Positions 38,303 to 49,800 of a stretch of 64,000 bases of DNA are shown here, one piece after another. Under the pieces are notes generated by a model. The model did no database searches and was not told the DNA's origin. It saw only the letters and a program-made list of their open reading frames with translations. The number at the start of each line of letters is the position of its first letter. Positions within the stretch are counted from its first letter, which is position 1. This DNA comes from Acipenser ruthenus (lineage: Eukaryota; Chordata; Actinopteri; Acipenseriformes; Acipenseridae), in the NCBI RefSeq assembly GCF_902713425.1, contig NC_081217.1, positions 20,934,659 through 20,998,658 of the forward strand, read 5' to 3'. The position numbers were made by a program, and so were the translations under genes.

Positions 38303-38724
38303 CAGGCTCTTCACGTTTGAGGTAACAGCTCCAGATTGGGAGATCTCCAATGTGCTGTTCCCTGTTTAAATGCTGTGTGACTCAGCACTGTCCAGTGAGA
38401 GTCTCTCGGGGATGACAGTGGGCTGTGAGGCTCGTTCTGGGCACAGCTGTCACGCTGCATTGGCCTGCCCTGTACAGATATACATGCAGAACGACGTGAC
38501 ACCCCGGCCATCTCGTTTGAGACCGTCGCTGAAAATAAAAAATCTTGCAAAGGTAAACAGTAACACCTTAAAGGGATAGCGATTTTAATCCACAAACTTC
38601 CAAGACTACCTTTTAATTACCACGGAAATAAAGCAAAACATTCAATTCTACTGCATCATTAAAACAGATCAGCAAGGGCAGCGTGCAGGAATTACACTGG
38701 CGTGACGTCAGATTCTTACTAAAC

Positions 38725-38727
<3 letters not shown>

Positions 38728-38765
<38 letters not shown>
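38728..38765. repeat. (ATT)n microsatellite
   Basis: About twelve ATT units. Confidence 0.95.
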
Positions 38766-38766
<1 letters not shown>

Positions 38767-39475
38767 AGAGACAATATGTAAAGCTGCACATGTGTGTTCA
38801 GATATGATTAGTAGTATTGTTATTATCATCGGCACAATGTCAATCTGCATGTGAGGATTGAGATGGGATCATTCCTATCGTTGTTTGAATCAGTAGCTGT
38901 TCTGATGTCGAGTAGCCTGGGGTTCGTTTTTGAGCCGTGCTTGAGTGGGGAGCTGCTGTCAGCTTTAATCACATTCCCTCTCTCTGCACGCTTAATGCCT
39001 CCGACAGCAAAATTCCTTTTTTTTTGTTGTTGCTGTTGTTCTTTTGCTTTTCCTCGCTCTGTGTTCCTGGGGCTCGCTGTTCCCAAGTTACTTAAAAGAA
39101 GACGACAGATCTGGCCGTTCCATTCCGAATTCCTGAAGCGTTTCCAAGCATTCTCAGCAGCTGCACCGTTTTCCCTGCTCTCCTTGTGATTGTGCAGGTG
39201 AGCAACAGCTAAAAAAAAAAAACAGTACGTTTCCTTTCTGCCTTTGAGTTAATACCCATTATTTTATCTACGAACGCCCGCATGAGCGATTATTTATTGA
39301 AGAACAAGTAAAAACATGCATTAAAGGTCGACTTCAATGGTAAAATGGTCACACCAGCTATTAAACATAATTACAGTGAAAAGCACATTGTGTATTCTAG
39401 TGGTTTAGTAAGGGGGTCTGTCAAATTATACTGAGTGCATTCTGTCAGTCAGTACGTGCACATCCATCTATCATT

Positions 39476-39737
39476 ATGATTTATTTCTTAGCAGACGCCA
39501 TTATCCAGGGCGACTTATAATTGTTACAAGATATCACATTATTTTTACATACAATTAATTTTTTTTTTTTACACATTATTTTTACATACAATTACTCATT
39601 TATACAGGTGGGTTTTTACTGGAGCAATCTAGGTAAAGTACCTTGCTCAAGGGTACAGCAGTAGTGTCCCCCACCTGGGATTGAACCCACAACCCTCCGG
39701 TCAAGAGTCCAGAGCCCTAACCACTACTCCACACTGT
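39476..39737 (-). mobile_element. tRNA-derived SINE, minus strand
   Basis: Reading the minus strand from 39737, an A-box-like TAGTGGTTAGGGC and a B-box-like GGTTCAATCCC sit about 40 bp apart, as in tRNA-derived SINE heads. The body continues to a LINE-like 3' tail, whose plus-strand form is TTAGCAGACGCCATTATCCA followed by GGGCGACTTAT. An internal duplication of the ACATTATTTTTACATACAAT segment around 39537-39595, with a T-run between, looks like a later change in this copy. Confidence 0.75.
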
Positions 39738-40208
39738 GGAGACTGCAGTGCAGTATTAACAGATTGCAGTATAGTATATTTAAATGTCTACACATGAAGT
39801 AGCCGGGTATGGCGCTTTGACTGACATAGGGGGTCAGGAGGTTTCAAGGACGAACTTGTGCCAAACGAACTGGACTGTCAACAATTGGATTGCTTGACAG
39901 ATTTGCATTCCCAGTGAGATTGAATCATTCACTCTGTGTGATAATGAAGGGCTGTCCACACTCTGTGTCGTGTGCATGGCAGTGTAATTACCTTGAGTAG
40001 CTCGATGTAAGCTAATGTACATTTGACCATTTAAGTGTCTCTTTGATGCGTTGTTCAGCTCGTGCTGCAATGCATGAATTTTAAAACGAAACCTTTTGTT
40101 CCAGTTTCAATCAGCAAACTTCAGTTCCATTTCCAGATCGAAAACCCCTTGAGGACTTCTCCTTCCCTGCCACCTGCCTTCTGTGGCTCTGTTGGGGTGT
40201 AAACGCAG

Positions 40209-40470
40209 CACAGACAGACAGACAGGCAGACAGGCAGATAGACAGGCAAGCAGACAGACAGGTAGGCAGGCAGTCAGACAGGGAAGCAGACAGACAGACA
40301 GGCAAGCAGACAGACAGGCAGGCAGGCAGGCAGACAGACAGGCAAGCAGACAGACAGACAGGTAGGCAGGCAGACAGACAGGGAAGCAGACAGACAGACA
40401 GACAGGCAGGCAAGCAGACAGACAGGTAGGCAGGCAGACAGACAGGGAAGCAGACAGACAGACAGACAGG
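40209..40470. repeat. (CAGA/CAGG)n array with higher-order units
   Basis: Tetranucleotide repeat in which CAGA, CAGG, CAAG and GAAG variants recur in the same order with a period of about 60-70 bp (GGCAAGCAGACAGACAGG, then TAGGCAGGCAG, then AGGGAAGCAGACAG). It is open in several frames on both strands, giving Cys/Leu-rich or Gln/Asp-rich spurious ORFs. Confidence 0.9.
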
Positions 40471-41077
40471 CCCCAACCACAGTGTTTTCACACTAACACC
40501 AGCCAGCTTTAACTGTAGGTAATGCAAAAATAGACGATCGCTTTGCGAGTAAAGATATTAACAACTCTGGATTCTGCCCCTGTGTGTGTCTGTCTTTGCT
40601 CACTTGTTGATCACTGAAGAGAGGCTATTATCCCACAAGTCAGAATCCGCTCGACATTAAAACTGATAGGCAGGAGAGCCGGGAGCTAAAGCACTCTCCT
40701 TTCATGCACTTGACCTCCGTTGAACTGTCAGTGTGTCAATCTCCGCTCGAGAGAGGCCCAGGACTGAATGGAAGGGGGTGTTGCGGTCAACAAAAACCCT
40801 ACAAGCCCTACAGCGCATAACTCTCATTTTTGGGGTGGATTATGCAACCGTTATTATTATTCCTCGTCCCGCCTGTAAATCGGGGGAGCAGCACGGGGGT
40901 GTTTGTGGAAGGAATGTCAGCGACCAAACAGAGACAAAACGAGCGCAGTGCCGGGGCGCCCCAGGAGCAGCCACTAGAGAGGTATTGAGCCTCAATTAAA
41001 ACATGTGTCTGTGTGTGGAGAGGGGGAGATACACCTCATGCTATTACTTGACAGCCTGTCTCTAATTCAGTTAGCCA

Positions 41078-41078
<1 letters not shown>

Positions 41079-41158
<80 letters not shown>
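41079..41158. repeat. (TA)n microsatellite
   Basis: About 40 TA dinucleotides. Confidence 0.98.
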
Positions 41159-41160
<2 letters not shown>

Positions 41161-41261
41161 GGCATACAGTACTGAACAGAGCAATTATTTATTACTTTTC
41201 ATTGATAACGAGTTGAATTTTGACTTCACAACATTTGATTGTACAGTATTAGGTGTCTGTG

Positions 41262-41508
41262 AGCGCCATCTGCTGACACCAAGAAAAACATTCACTGACA
41301 GACTTACAGCTTGTCCAGACGTCACTGCCCTCCTGTGGCAGCAGGGCAGAACTGCAAGTTAAATCCATGTTGAGTTTTTGGTCATAAAACTCAGAGAGGC
41401 AGCAAAGAAAATATCCACTGGCTGTAGCACAGACTATAAACACCAGGTGGCAGCACAAAGAAAGAGCATCAGGTGGTGAATCAGGAAATATCCACTAGGT
41501 GGCAGCAG
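41262..41508. promoter_or_regulatory. Cluster of four CTCF-like motifs
   Basis: CCACTAGGTGGCAGCAG at 41492-41508 (+), CACCAGGTGGCAGCA at 41441-41455 (+), TGCCCTCCTGTGGC at about 41327-41340 (reads GCCACAGGAGGGCA on -), and AGCGCCATCTGCTGAC at 41262-41277 (reads GTCAGCAGATGGCGCT on -). All fit the CCASYAGRKGGCRS core with no or few mismatches. Two point each way, and the arrangement is divergent. The motifs could have been seeded by a repeat. Confidence 0.55.
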
Positions 41509-43283
41509 TAACCGCACTTTAACATTTTTGTATTATTATTTAGATATATTTCTCCTGGGGTTTCAGCACAGCACTAGCAGCTGTGGCCAAATGCATAATG
41601 TACGACTTTACTGAAAGGGGACTTTATCTTGAAGGGGAAGTCCAATTTCAGTTCCTTGCAGAACTGTGGTTTGTCACTCAGGAAATCCTGACCTCTGCAT
41701 CAGAGCTAAGCCACTCCTTACCTGTACAGGACCTGGGCCTCTGCCGGTCAGAGATAGGGATTGCAGACCCCAGTTCAGGATGCATCTGGAGTTTAGTGGG
41801 GCGTAAGACCTCAGTGTCATTCAAGCCTTTGCCCTGCTCTGGTTTTCTTTCGGTATACCTATGAGAGATATACCACTGGTTTGTGTTCCCCCTGCCCAGG
41901 ACAGGTGTTTCCTGTAAAGACGCAGCCTGTTCTCCCAGGCAGTGCTGCTCACACGCATCTCACCTCTCTTATCTGCCTAGCGACAGAGTGCAGTTTGTGT
42001 GTCACTGATGCGCTGCAGCCCACTGCGCTTTCGATTCAGAGGCTGAACCCACACTGACACTCAGCAGGTGTTTATTTTTGGGACAGAGAACCGGGCTGCT
42101 TCCTCCCACACAGCTGTTTCGTCCCTCGCTGCCTCGATGTATCGTACCAGCGAATCACCCACGTCGCTCGGAAAGCTGCGACGAAGCGTTTCTCAAAACT
42201 GCAGCTGCCAAGCGCCCCTCTATTAGTGTTTGTAAAGATGTCAGGTTTGGGTAACCTTTAAATTTAACTGGGATTCCAAACCTTGTAACCTGGGGTACAG
42301 TTTGGGAGACTGGTGTGCTGTTTGGATGAATAAACTAAACGTCACAATGCGTCCATAGATTTGTCAATGAAAGATAAATGTAACGTGTCCGAAACTACTT
42401 TTTTCAGCTATTTTCAATATGTCATGCATGAAAGGGTTACAATAAAAACCATCATAAATATATCATATCTACAAACACAGGGTATGGGGCATACTGATGG
42501 AGACGCACTCCCTGGCTGGCACAGAGAACTTGATCCTCTTGTGAGACTGCAGTCCCAGTGCACAGAGTGCACCCTGTAGTTATTCTAAAGGAGCCTGAGG
42601 CTTGCATCAGGGTCTGGTGATAGCCTCCAAGCTCTCCCTGTCCTGCTTACTGTACTGTTTTACTGCAGTCTGACTCTTCAGAGTGATTCGAAAGGGTTCC
42701 ATCTGGAATCGACTGAGACGCGTTCCATAGAGGTTACCATGTGTGAGCCGCACGCAGTCTGAGACCAGGGCTTTTGCTGGAACACTTTCAGTGCATTTTT
42801 GTCATTGCTACAATTTTCCAAAGGAAGTCAGCGCACGCTTTACGCTCGCCTTTTTAGAGGGAGGATGGGTTAAAAGCAGTGAGCTGTGTTGATTGTATTG
42901 ACGTTAGTCAGTAAATATACCTTTCAGTGGAATTAACGATGGATTTTACAAGCTCGTCAAGTCCAGTCCTCTAAGTTGCTTTAATGAGGCAGTTTAGTCA
43001 GAACTCCAGTCTCTCTTTAGCAATGACCTGCCAGCTTAGGGAGATGAGGGCCAGTGACTTACTCTATAAAAAAACAACAGCACAGGTTAGACAGGGGACA
43101 CAGCAGTAAGTGTGTTTAACAAAAGAGTTTATACAGAGGCTTTTCAAAATGAAGTCGCTTCATCTGTCTATCTATGGAAAGCTTGAAAGGTGAGTTTTCA
43201 CAAGTGAATCGTGATGTGAAAAGGTGTCATTTCTGCACAGACTGGACGAGAGCAGTTTAGGGGTCTGTCAAAACGATCTAAAC

Positions 43284-43436
43284 CAGGGCTCTGCAATCCC
43301 GTTCCTGGAGGGTCACTCCACTCCAGGTTTAACAGGTAAAATGCACAATGGGTCTGGGTGGAGGTTTAACTGTTTCAATGAAATAACACAGAACAGGGTT
43401 GGAACAAAGACCCGGAGTGGACTTTGGCCACTCCTG
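43284..43436. mobile_element. hAT-type MITE with perfect 8-bp target duplication
   Basis: Begins CAGGGCTCTGCAATCC and ends GGCCACTCCTG. It is flanked on both sides by ATCTAAAC (43276-43283 and 43437-43444). The length of 153 bp, the CAG..CTG ends and the 8-bp duplication are typical of non-autonomous hAT elements. It has no coding capacity. Confidence 0.85.
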
Positions 43437-44570
43437 ATCTAAACAAAGGTGCATCTAAATACAGGCACGGTGGAAACGCCGGACCTGCCTGGGGTACAGT
43501 GCACTGAAGGGAGGCTCATAACCTTGGTACCCGAAAGCAAGCCTTCTTCTCGTGATGTGAGCGTCGGTGCCGTGTCACGTGCAGCCCCTGCTCAGGTCAG
43601 CGTGAAGCTGTTGTTTTTCACTCCAGTGAGAAGGGAAGCGTGCCAGCAGGTTCTGTTCCCGGAGCCTCGCCCCCGAGGGAACTCGCTGCTCTGCTCTTAT
43701 CTCTGCTTGCTTCAGCAGGGAACACGCTGGGCACGTCCTCCATGCAGACAGAGGCTGGCACTGACGAGGCTCAGCTTGTTCACAAAGCTTCTCGTGTGTC
43801 AGCCAGACACTCAGATAGCAGAGCTGCACTGCTGGCGTGGGCGGCCTGCTTTCTTGGGTTTACATTCTTAGCACTCAGCTGGGTTTGTTGTCAGTGTGTG
43901 AGTCAGATAGAATATGATTTATAGGGTGCTGTGCGATATCAGCTGATACCCCTGGCTGGTCAGCAGCCCGCAGTGGGCACACTGGCCTCTCTGGTCTTGA
44001 GTGGGCGATACACAAAAACTCTAAACATAAAACCTACTGCTACTGTAGGCAATAGCAGAGGTAAGATGAATTTTACAAAGACGTATATATATATATATCG
44101 GTTTGTTTAACACGCCATTGTCAAGGGAAAGTGTGTTTGAAAACAAACAGTGGAGGTGCTTCTAGGCTTTTGTTGCCATGGTAACCACTCTCATGTATTT
44201 CTATATAAATCTGTTAATGTGTTTGTGATGTCATTTACTACACAGTTGATGATGTAACGATCTACTGTTCCTTTTCCATTTAAACCTGCAGGCATCGTGG
44301 CATTGAGTCTATCCATTTATTTTCCTTTATTCTTCTATATTGTGCATGATCTCATTTAGTTTCTTCTAAAACTACACATTTTAAATCATGCATGTTGTGT
44401 TTATTGTTTTTGTAAAGTGTTGAACTATTGGTTAATTCATGTTTTGTTTTTTTTATTTCTTAGCTTTGACAGGTGATTCTGTATTATTTTATATAATGAT
44501 GTACCTGCCTCTCCTACATATCAACTTCCCAACATTTTGCGATGTTTATCATACCTTTGTCAAGGGAAAG

Positions 44571-44657
44571 TGTGTTTGTGTGTGTGTGTGTTTGTGTGTG
44601 TTTGTGTGTGTGTGTGTGTTTGTGTGTGTGTGTTTGTGTGTTTGTGTGTGTTACATA

Positions 44658-44726
<69 letters not shown>
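44571..44726. repeat. Compound (TG)n-(TA)n microsatellite
   Basis: TG-rich tract with TTTG interruptions to 44650, followed by about 34 AT/TA units to 44726. Confidence 0.97.
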
Positions 44727-44729
<3 letters not shown>

Positions 44730-45599
44730 TTAAGATAATATTGGTAGGCCTACTACAAAAGCACTAATGGTTTCCAAAACACAAAAGAAAGAAAAAAATA
44801 ATACAAAAAATGGACAAGCCTAACAAAGCAATGCATCTTGAGATTATGCAGCTTTTCAAAGTCGTTGTGTGTTTTGTGATTTGCCTAGGCTAAGGGCTCA
44901 CAGCTAGTCCCGAGTTTAATCAATAAAGGTGTGGTACTATTCCCTCCTGAGGGTTTACTTCCCGCTTCAGCGTCTTTGTTCCCGCTGCGAGGATAAAAGC
45001 GAGCGCCCCGGAGGACTGATAGACCTGGATAGACTTGGATTGCTCTGAACCCCAATTTCCTTCGACCCCTCGTCTAGTAAATGGGTCTTTTTTCACCTCT
45101 AGTTAACACCTCAGCCATGCGTGTTATTAAACGACTCTGCGTAAGTCGTGGCCTCGGCGCTTTCCGAACTAAAACCAACATTCATAAACGTGTTTATAAA
45201 ACGAGCAAATAGTCTGACAGCGCGACGCCCATTTTATTACCCGCCGCGTTTATATTCCCAACACCTTGATAAGTTTTTTTACACACACTGCCGTTTGTTT
45301 TGTAGGGTCATAATTCTCTATTGTTGTGAGACAGTCACTTTTTAAACGTGCAAGTGTAGTTTCAGAGAGGCCTGGTTTTTCTCAGGTTAAATAGTTGGTG
45401 GTATTCCTGGTAAATACTAATTTACTCAGAATCAACGGGGAACAGTATGTCATAAAACAAGACGAGAAGATGAAAATGTTCATGGTATAACTTTGCTTGA
45501 GTTACTATTTCGAGTGATTCTGACTACAAATGTGTATTCACTGTTCATTTCTCCAAATATGGCTATTCCTGTGACGCTAGCAGCAATGTTTACTTTGCA

Positions 45600-45860
45600 A
45601 CCCGGGGGGGGGGGGGGGTTGCCATGGTTTTTTTTATATCCGGCTTGAAACCCCGCCCATCTTCACGAATCCCTATCCAATCAGCTCAGAGGGGCGTGGC
45701 AGTTCTGACGCGTTCTACAGTCTCCCGGTGGAAAACAACCCGAAGTGAGACGAGTGGTGACGTGCGGGACGAGCTCAATCGGCCGCTACGTCAGCAGCGG
45801 AGCGCATTCCATTGAGGCTACGCAACATGCTGTAAGCGATGCTGTGAGTGGAGTGGATAG
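45600..45860. promoter_or_regulatory. CpG-rich promoter-like segment, no assigned gene
   Basis: Contains a CCAAT box in CCAATCAGC (45677-45685), GC/KLF boxes (CCCCGCCCA, GGGGCGTGGC), CRE half-sites (GTGACGTG, CTACGTCAG) and local CpG enrichment compared with its surroundings. It is preceded by a G-run. A plausible donor (GCTGTGAGTGG at about 45843) follows on the plus strand. No coding exon is attached, so this could be a non-coding RNA promoter or an enhancer. Confidence 0.35.
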
Positions 45861-46265
45861 ATCTGTCTTTACTGCTTCTGAGGATACCAGTACATAGCCG
45901 GTCCGTTTAAAGAGTACTCGGGACTGGGAAATTGCCAGTTCCAGTTCACGTTAAAACAAGATCATTCGTTAACGTCACGTCAAAAACAATGACATCATTT
46001 TACTAACACAAGAACAATACAAATTGCTGACGAAATGCAACTTCCAAGCACCACGTCACTGCCTTCAACGGGAGATATTCCTGTACACGCATTTAATGTA
46101 TCTTACAGTACTGTAAAATACAAACAACAACAAAAAAAAACCTTAAGAAATGTTTTTAACTCGTTCTCATTTTAAAATTGTATTTATTTAATACCTTTTA
46201 CATGACAACTGAATGCAGTAAAAAAAACACAAAAGCGTTCGTCTACTACTGTAAGTAAACACGTT

Positions 46266-46330
46266 TATTTATTTATATAGCGCCTTTCATGCTACAGGGG
46301 CCTCAAAGCGCTTTACAAGGCAATACAAAC
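46266..46330 (+). repeat. LINE-derived 3' tail fragment
   Basis: TTTATATAGCGCCTTTCAT followed by AAAGCGCTTTACAAGG is a very common 3' end of fish LINE/SINE elements. Only the tail is present. Confidence 0.55.
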
Positions 46331-49284
46331 ATAGGTTACAGTATCACGACTGTAGGTATAAACACTGACACGATTTGGCCAGTGACTGATAAAGGTGTAT
46401 GTAATGAATGTATCCTCCCCTCCTTCAAAATGTATCCATTATATTTAATAACCTCCTGCACTGAATATGAGCTCTTATTGCGCAGCATCCAAAGCGAATG
46501 GGCGTCTCGTTACATCCACGATATGTTATTGATAGCGCTGACTTTCCCTCTGAAGTTTCTCATTTGAATTCCCTGGACCCTGAGTGTGTAGTTTAATCCA
46601 TTGTGTGACGTTCATTTGCAGCAGTTCTAACCGGCATCGACCTGTTATTTACATTTTCTCTTTGTAGTATTATGATAACTTACTCTGATTCCGTTAACCG
46701 CAAAAGTCTAATTTGGTATTTAATGGGTTAAAGGCGTTGTGCCCTGTGCGAGGTAAAACAAACGTTCAGTATTTAAAAAGGCTGTTTCCTTGTAAGCAAG
46801 CGCTGAGAATATCAAGTGCAGGTGTTTCCTGTGTCGCCCTGCTATAAGAAGGTTTGAATAAGCCTTTCATAAACTTGGAACCCGTGCAAGCTGAGTCTGT
46901 ATGTGGCTCACAAATTGTTGCAAGCAGCTTGTGCCCTTTCAGCGAAAAACAACATGTGGGGGAATGTAAACAAACAGGACAGCCAACAACACTGATGAAA
47001 GAACATACAGCGGTGAATCGTTTACACAAGCCTTTGACACCGCGAGACTTCAGGACAAAGAACGACATTTTATAATATAATGACAAGGGGGTTGGGTCAT
47101 TGTCATGAGCAAGATTATTTAACAGAGGGGTTGTCTCAACCTGGCTTTATTTTTTTTAATTTAGAAGGTTTAAAATGTTTTTTTTAATGCGGTTTGTAAC
47201 CTTCTACGGTTTGTATTTAGTGTACAAAACATATTAGATAACAAATATAATGACCTAACAAAGGCATCTATTTCAATAATAAAACATAATGAAAGAAACT
47301 TGGATGGGTGAGTTAAGTTTTTAATGTTCACTGTTAGCAAGTCCTTTTCGACTTGATGTTATAAAACACACCTTATAAATAACTGGAATGCAACGTTCAT
47401 AAACCGCTTTGTTATTCATCCTAGATCGAGGCGGAATTGCACTGTTGATAGATCATGATGGGATTGCTTTTCAAACCTGCCAAAGCGCCAGACAGAATCT
47501 GTCATCTAGCTTCTAATCTGAATTTGCAGACACTTTAAATGCAATAGGTAGCCTTGATTGCGGCCCTATATTTACAACATTGATCCCTGAGCTTGCACCT
47601 TTGTTTGGATCCTGAAAAACAAAACTGTTCATGTTTCAAAACTGTTCAAGTTTCAAAACTGTTCAAGCAGACAGAAGCTTTTACAAGAATTATTTAGAGG
47701 GGAAAAAAACAACAACACGGGGCTAAATAAGTGATTGAAAATGACACCGGATATTATACGTACAGTAATATAAACTCGGATCACAGCAAATAGATGTATT
47801 TTCCTTTTACAGACGCCTGTGACGTCAGGTTTTCCTGTGCTCTCATCTAAAACCACTTTGTCATTGTTTTAATGTCAGGATATCCGCCTCAACCCCTCTT
47901 CATAATAGGGTATAGATGTATATGAATTAATGATACATTTATAATACAATTATAGAAACAGTAGCCTTCACAGGACACAAAAACGGCCATTAACACAGAA
48001 CCGTGATTCGATTAGCATTCAACACTGCTAAATTTAGACACGCTAACAGAAACTTTGTCGAGAAACAACACCTGCAAAACTACATACAACTTTTCAATGA
48101 CTTTCCCAATGTTTTTAACGTGAATTAAAAATGATTGTTGTGATTAGAATCATACAAACGGCTAATATCTAAACTGTGTGTGGAAATGGTACAAAAAATA
48201 AATAAATAAAACACACACACAGCACAAAAAATGTTGGGGTGTCGTGCCTTTGAAGCATTAAGACCGTGATAAAGATCTACTCATGAGAGATCTACTCATG
48301 AGCTATCACCCAGACAGCCCTCTCCTGAGTGATAAACTAACAATAGCCATCAATCTAGGTCCTGTCTGTATGGGGGGGGGGGGGGGGGGACAACAATTTT
48401 GCAAACACAGTTTCGGCCCCCCCAGTGTGTATTCTGGGGTAACAAGAATCTATGACTGAAAAAACAATGACGAAGTGGAAGGCATGTAGTCTGGGCTTTC
48501 TGTTAGCTCAAAGCTCAGTGGATAACATTGATGGAGTAAAACAAGTTAACACCGTTAGTGTGTCCAGTGTTAAATCAAATGTGTAAGACTTTGCGGGGAC
48601 AACCTTTTTAACTTAAAGCAAGTGAAATAAATACACACGCTCACTATAACATCACAACCGCGTGGCTTTTACTTACTTTGTACCCCACAAGTACGTCAAG
48701 TAGTGATATATTCAGGATTGTATTTACACACGAAACAAAACCGCGTTCCTCGTGTACAAGGTATATGCGCTTCGTGGCAGAAAGGCACCTTTTGGGCATC
48801 AGTTGTTAAATACAATGTTTTGCTTGATTAACAAAGACTCGAGGTTTCCGGAGGCTTGTGGGGTTTTGTATTTCCTTGGAAGGTAACACCAACAAAGGTC
48901 CCAAATTTAACTCTCCCTACGTGTAACTGAAATTAAACGTTACTAATTAAATACATTAAGCGCATATAAACTAAAGATTTGCAAGATAGTACAGATTAGG
49001 AGAAGGCGAAATGTTTTTTATTATTCGTTGTCTGTGGGATAGCTTTTTATAAACTAAAAACGAACAGGGGACGCAGTTAATTTGTGGTACTGTTTTAATC
49101 GTAGGCGTACGGCGGTGTTGTCATTACATTCTGTTTGGCAATCTTTCTCATCGACCGCTATAATGTTTTAAACTCCCGTTTCACCTTTTGTGTGTGTGTG
49201 TGTGTGTAAAAATACAAAACCGGAATACGAAATCTTAACCGAATGAAGAACAGAAATTCCCAGCACAGGCGTCACAGCGAGCAC

Positions 49285-49500
49285 AGAGGCATGACGTCAA
49301 TCTCTCCAGTTGGCAGGCTATTTGCATATACCCGCCCCCTCCCGTAGAGCGGTTATGTTCGTGACCACGCCTTTTCCCGTGCTAGGACCCAATTACATGG
49401 TCGATAGCGGGCAGTCACAGCGCTATTGGTAATTTGAGATTGTCAATCAGAGTGGATCTGAGGCTATAAAAGGCGAGCGCAGCGTCTCTTTTATTTTACT
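49285..49500 (+). promoter_or_regulatory. BTG2 core promoter with CRE and TATA box
   Basis: Full palindromic CRE TGACGTCA at 49292-49299, a GC-rich box (CCCGCCCCCTCCCG, about 49331-49344), inverted CCAAT (ATTGG, about 49424) and TATAAAA at 49465-49471. Transcription would start near 49495-49500, about 300 bp before the ATG. The set matches the stress- and cAMP-inducible, immediate-early behaviour known for BTG2. Confidence 0.7.
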
Positions 49501-49800
49501 TGCCTTACGCTGTAGTCTGTACGTTTAGTGGCAGGATTTATTTTATTTTTTGTTTGTTTTTTTTAAATTTATTTTTTTGGTAGGGTTTTGTAAACTTAAA
49601 CAACGAAACCTAAATAGCACTTTAGAAAAAAAAAAAAAAAAAAAAAACCAAAAAATATTGAACAAGTTCGCATAAAGAAACGACAGTTTCCTAAACAAAG
49701 GTAATAGCTATATTTTTAGGAGCTCGTTTTTCCTCTCCCCCGGGACGACGTATTTAATCATCCCTGTACGTGTCGAGGGCGTGAAGAAACGACGTTTAAA

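Larger units (their letters stand above)
37600..49200. other. Gene-poor interval between the PDZRN-like gene and BTG2
   Basis: No exon of a known family is recognised over about 11.6 kb on either strand. In human, CNTN2 follows TMEM81, but no contactin or neurofascin exon was seen here. The interval holds microsatellites, a SINE, a hAT MITE, a CTCF-like cluster and a promoter-like segment, all listed separately. The rest is ordinary AT-rich non-coding sequence. Confidence 0.6.

Noticed and set aside
40111-40527. 138-codon Cys/Leu-rich frame on the minus strand and Gln/Asp/Arg frames on the plus strand
   Set aside because: They are translations of the CAGA/CAGG array, open in several frames at once.
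41583-41864. 93-codon frame
   Set aside because: It matches no known family, and there are no splice or promoter signals to support it.
47620-47670. Three tandem TTCAAAACTGTTCA units
   Set aside because: A short local triplication; no sign of function.
48270-48310. Short direct/inverted repeats that looked array-like
   Set aside because: Only two 15-bp copies occur without spacers, so this is a simple duplication and not a CRISPR array.
37600-49200. CNTN2 or NFASC exons expected by comparison with human 1q32
   Set aside because: No Ig or FN3 exon could be recognised in any open frame in the interval.
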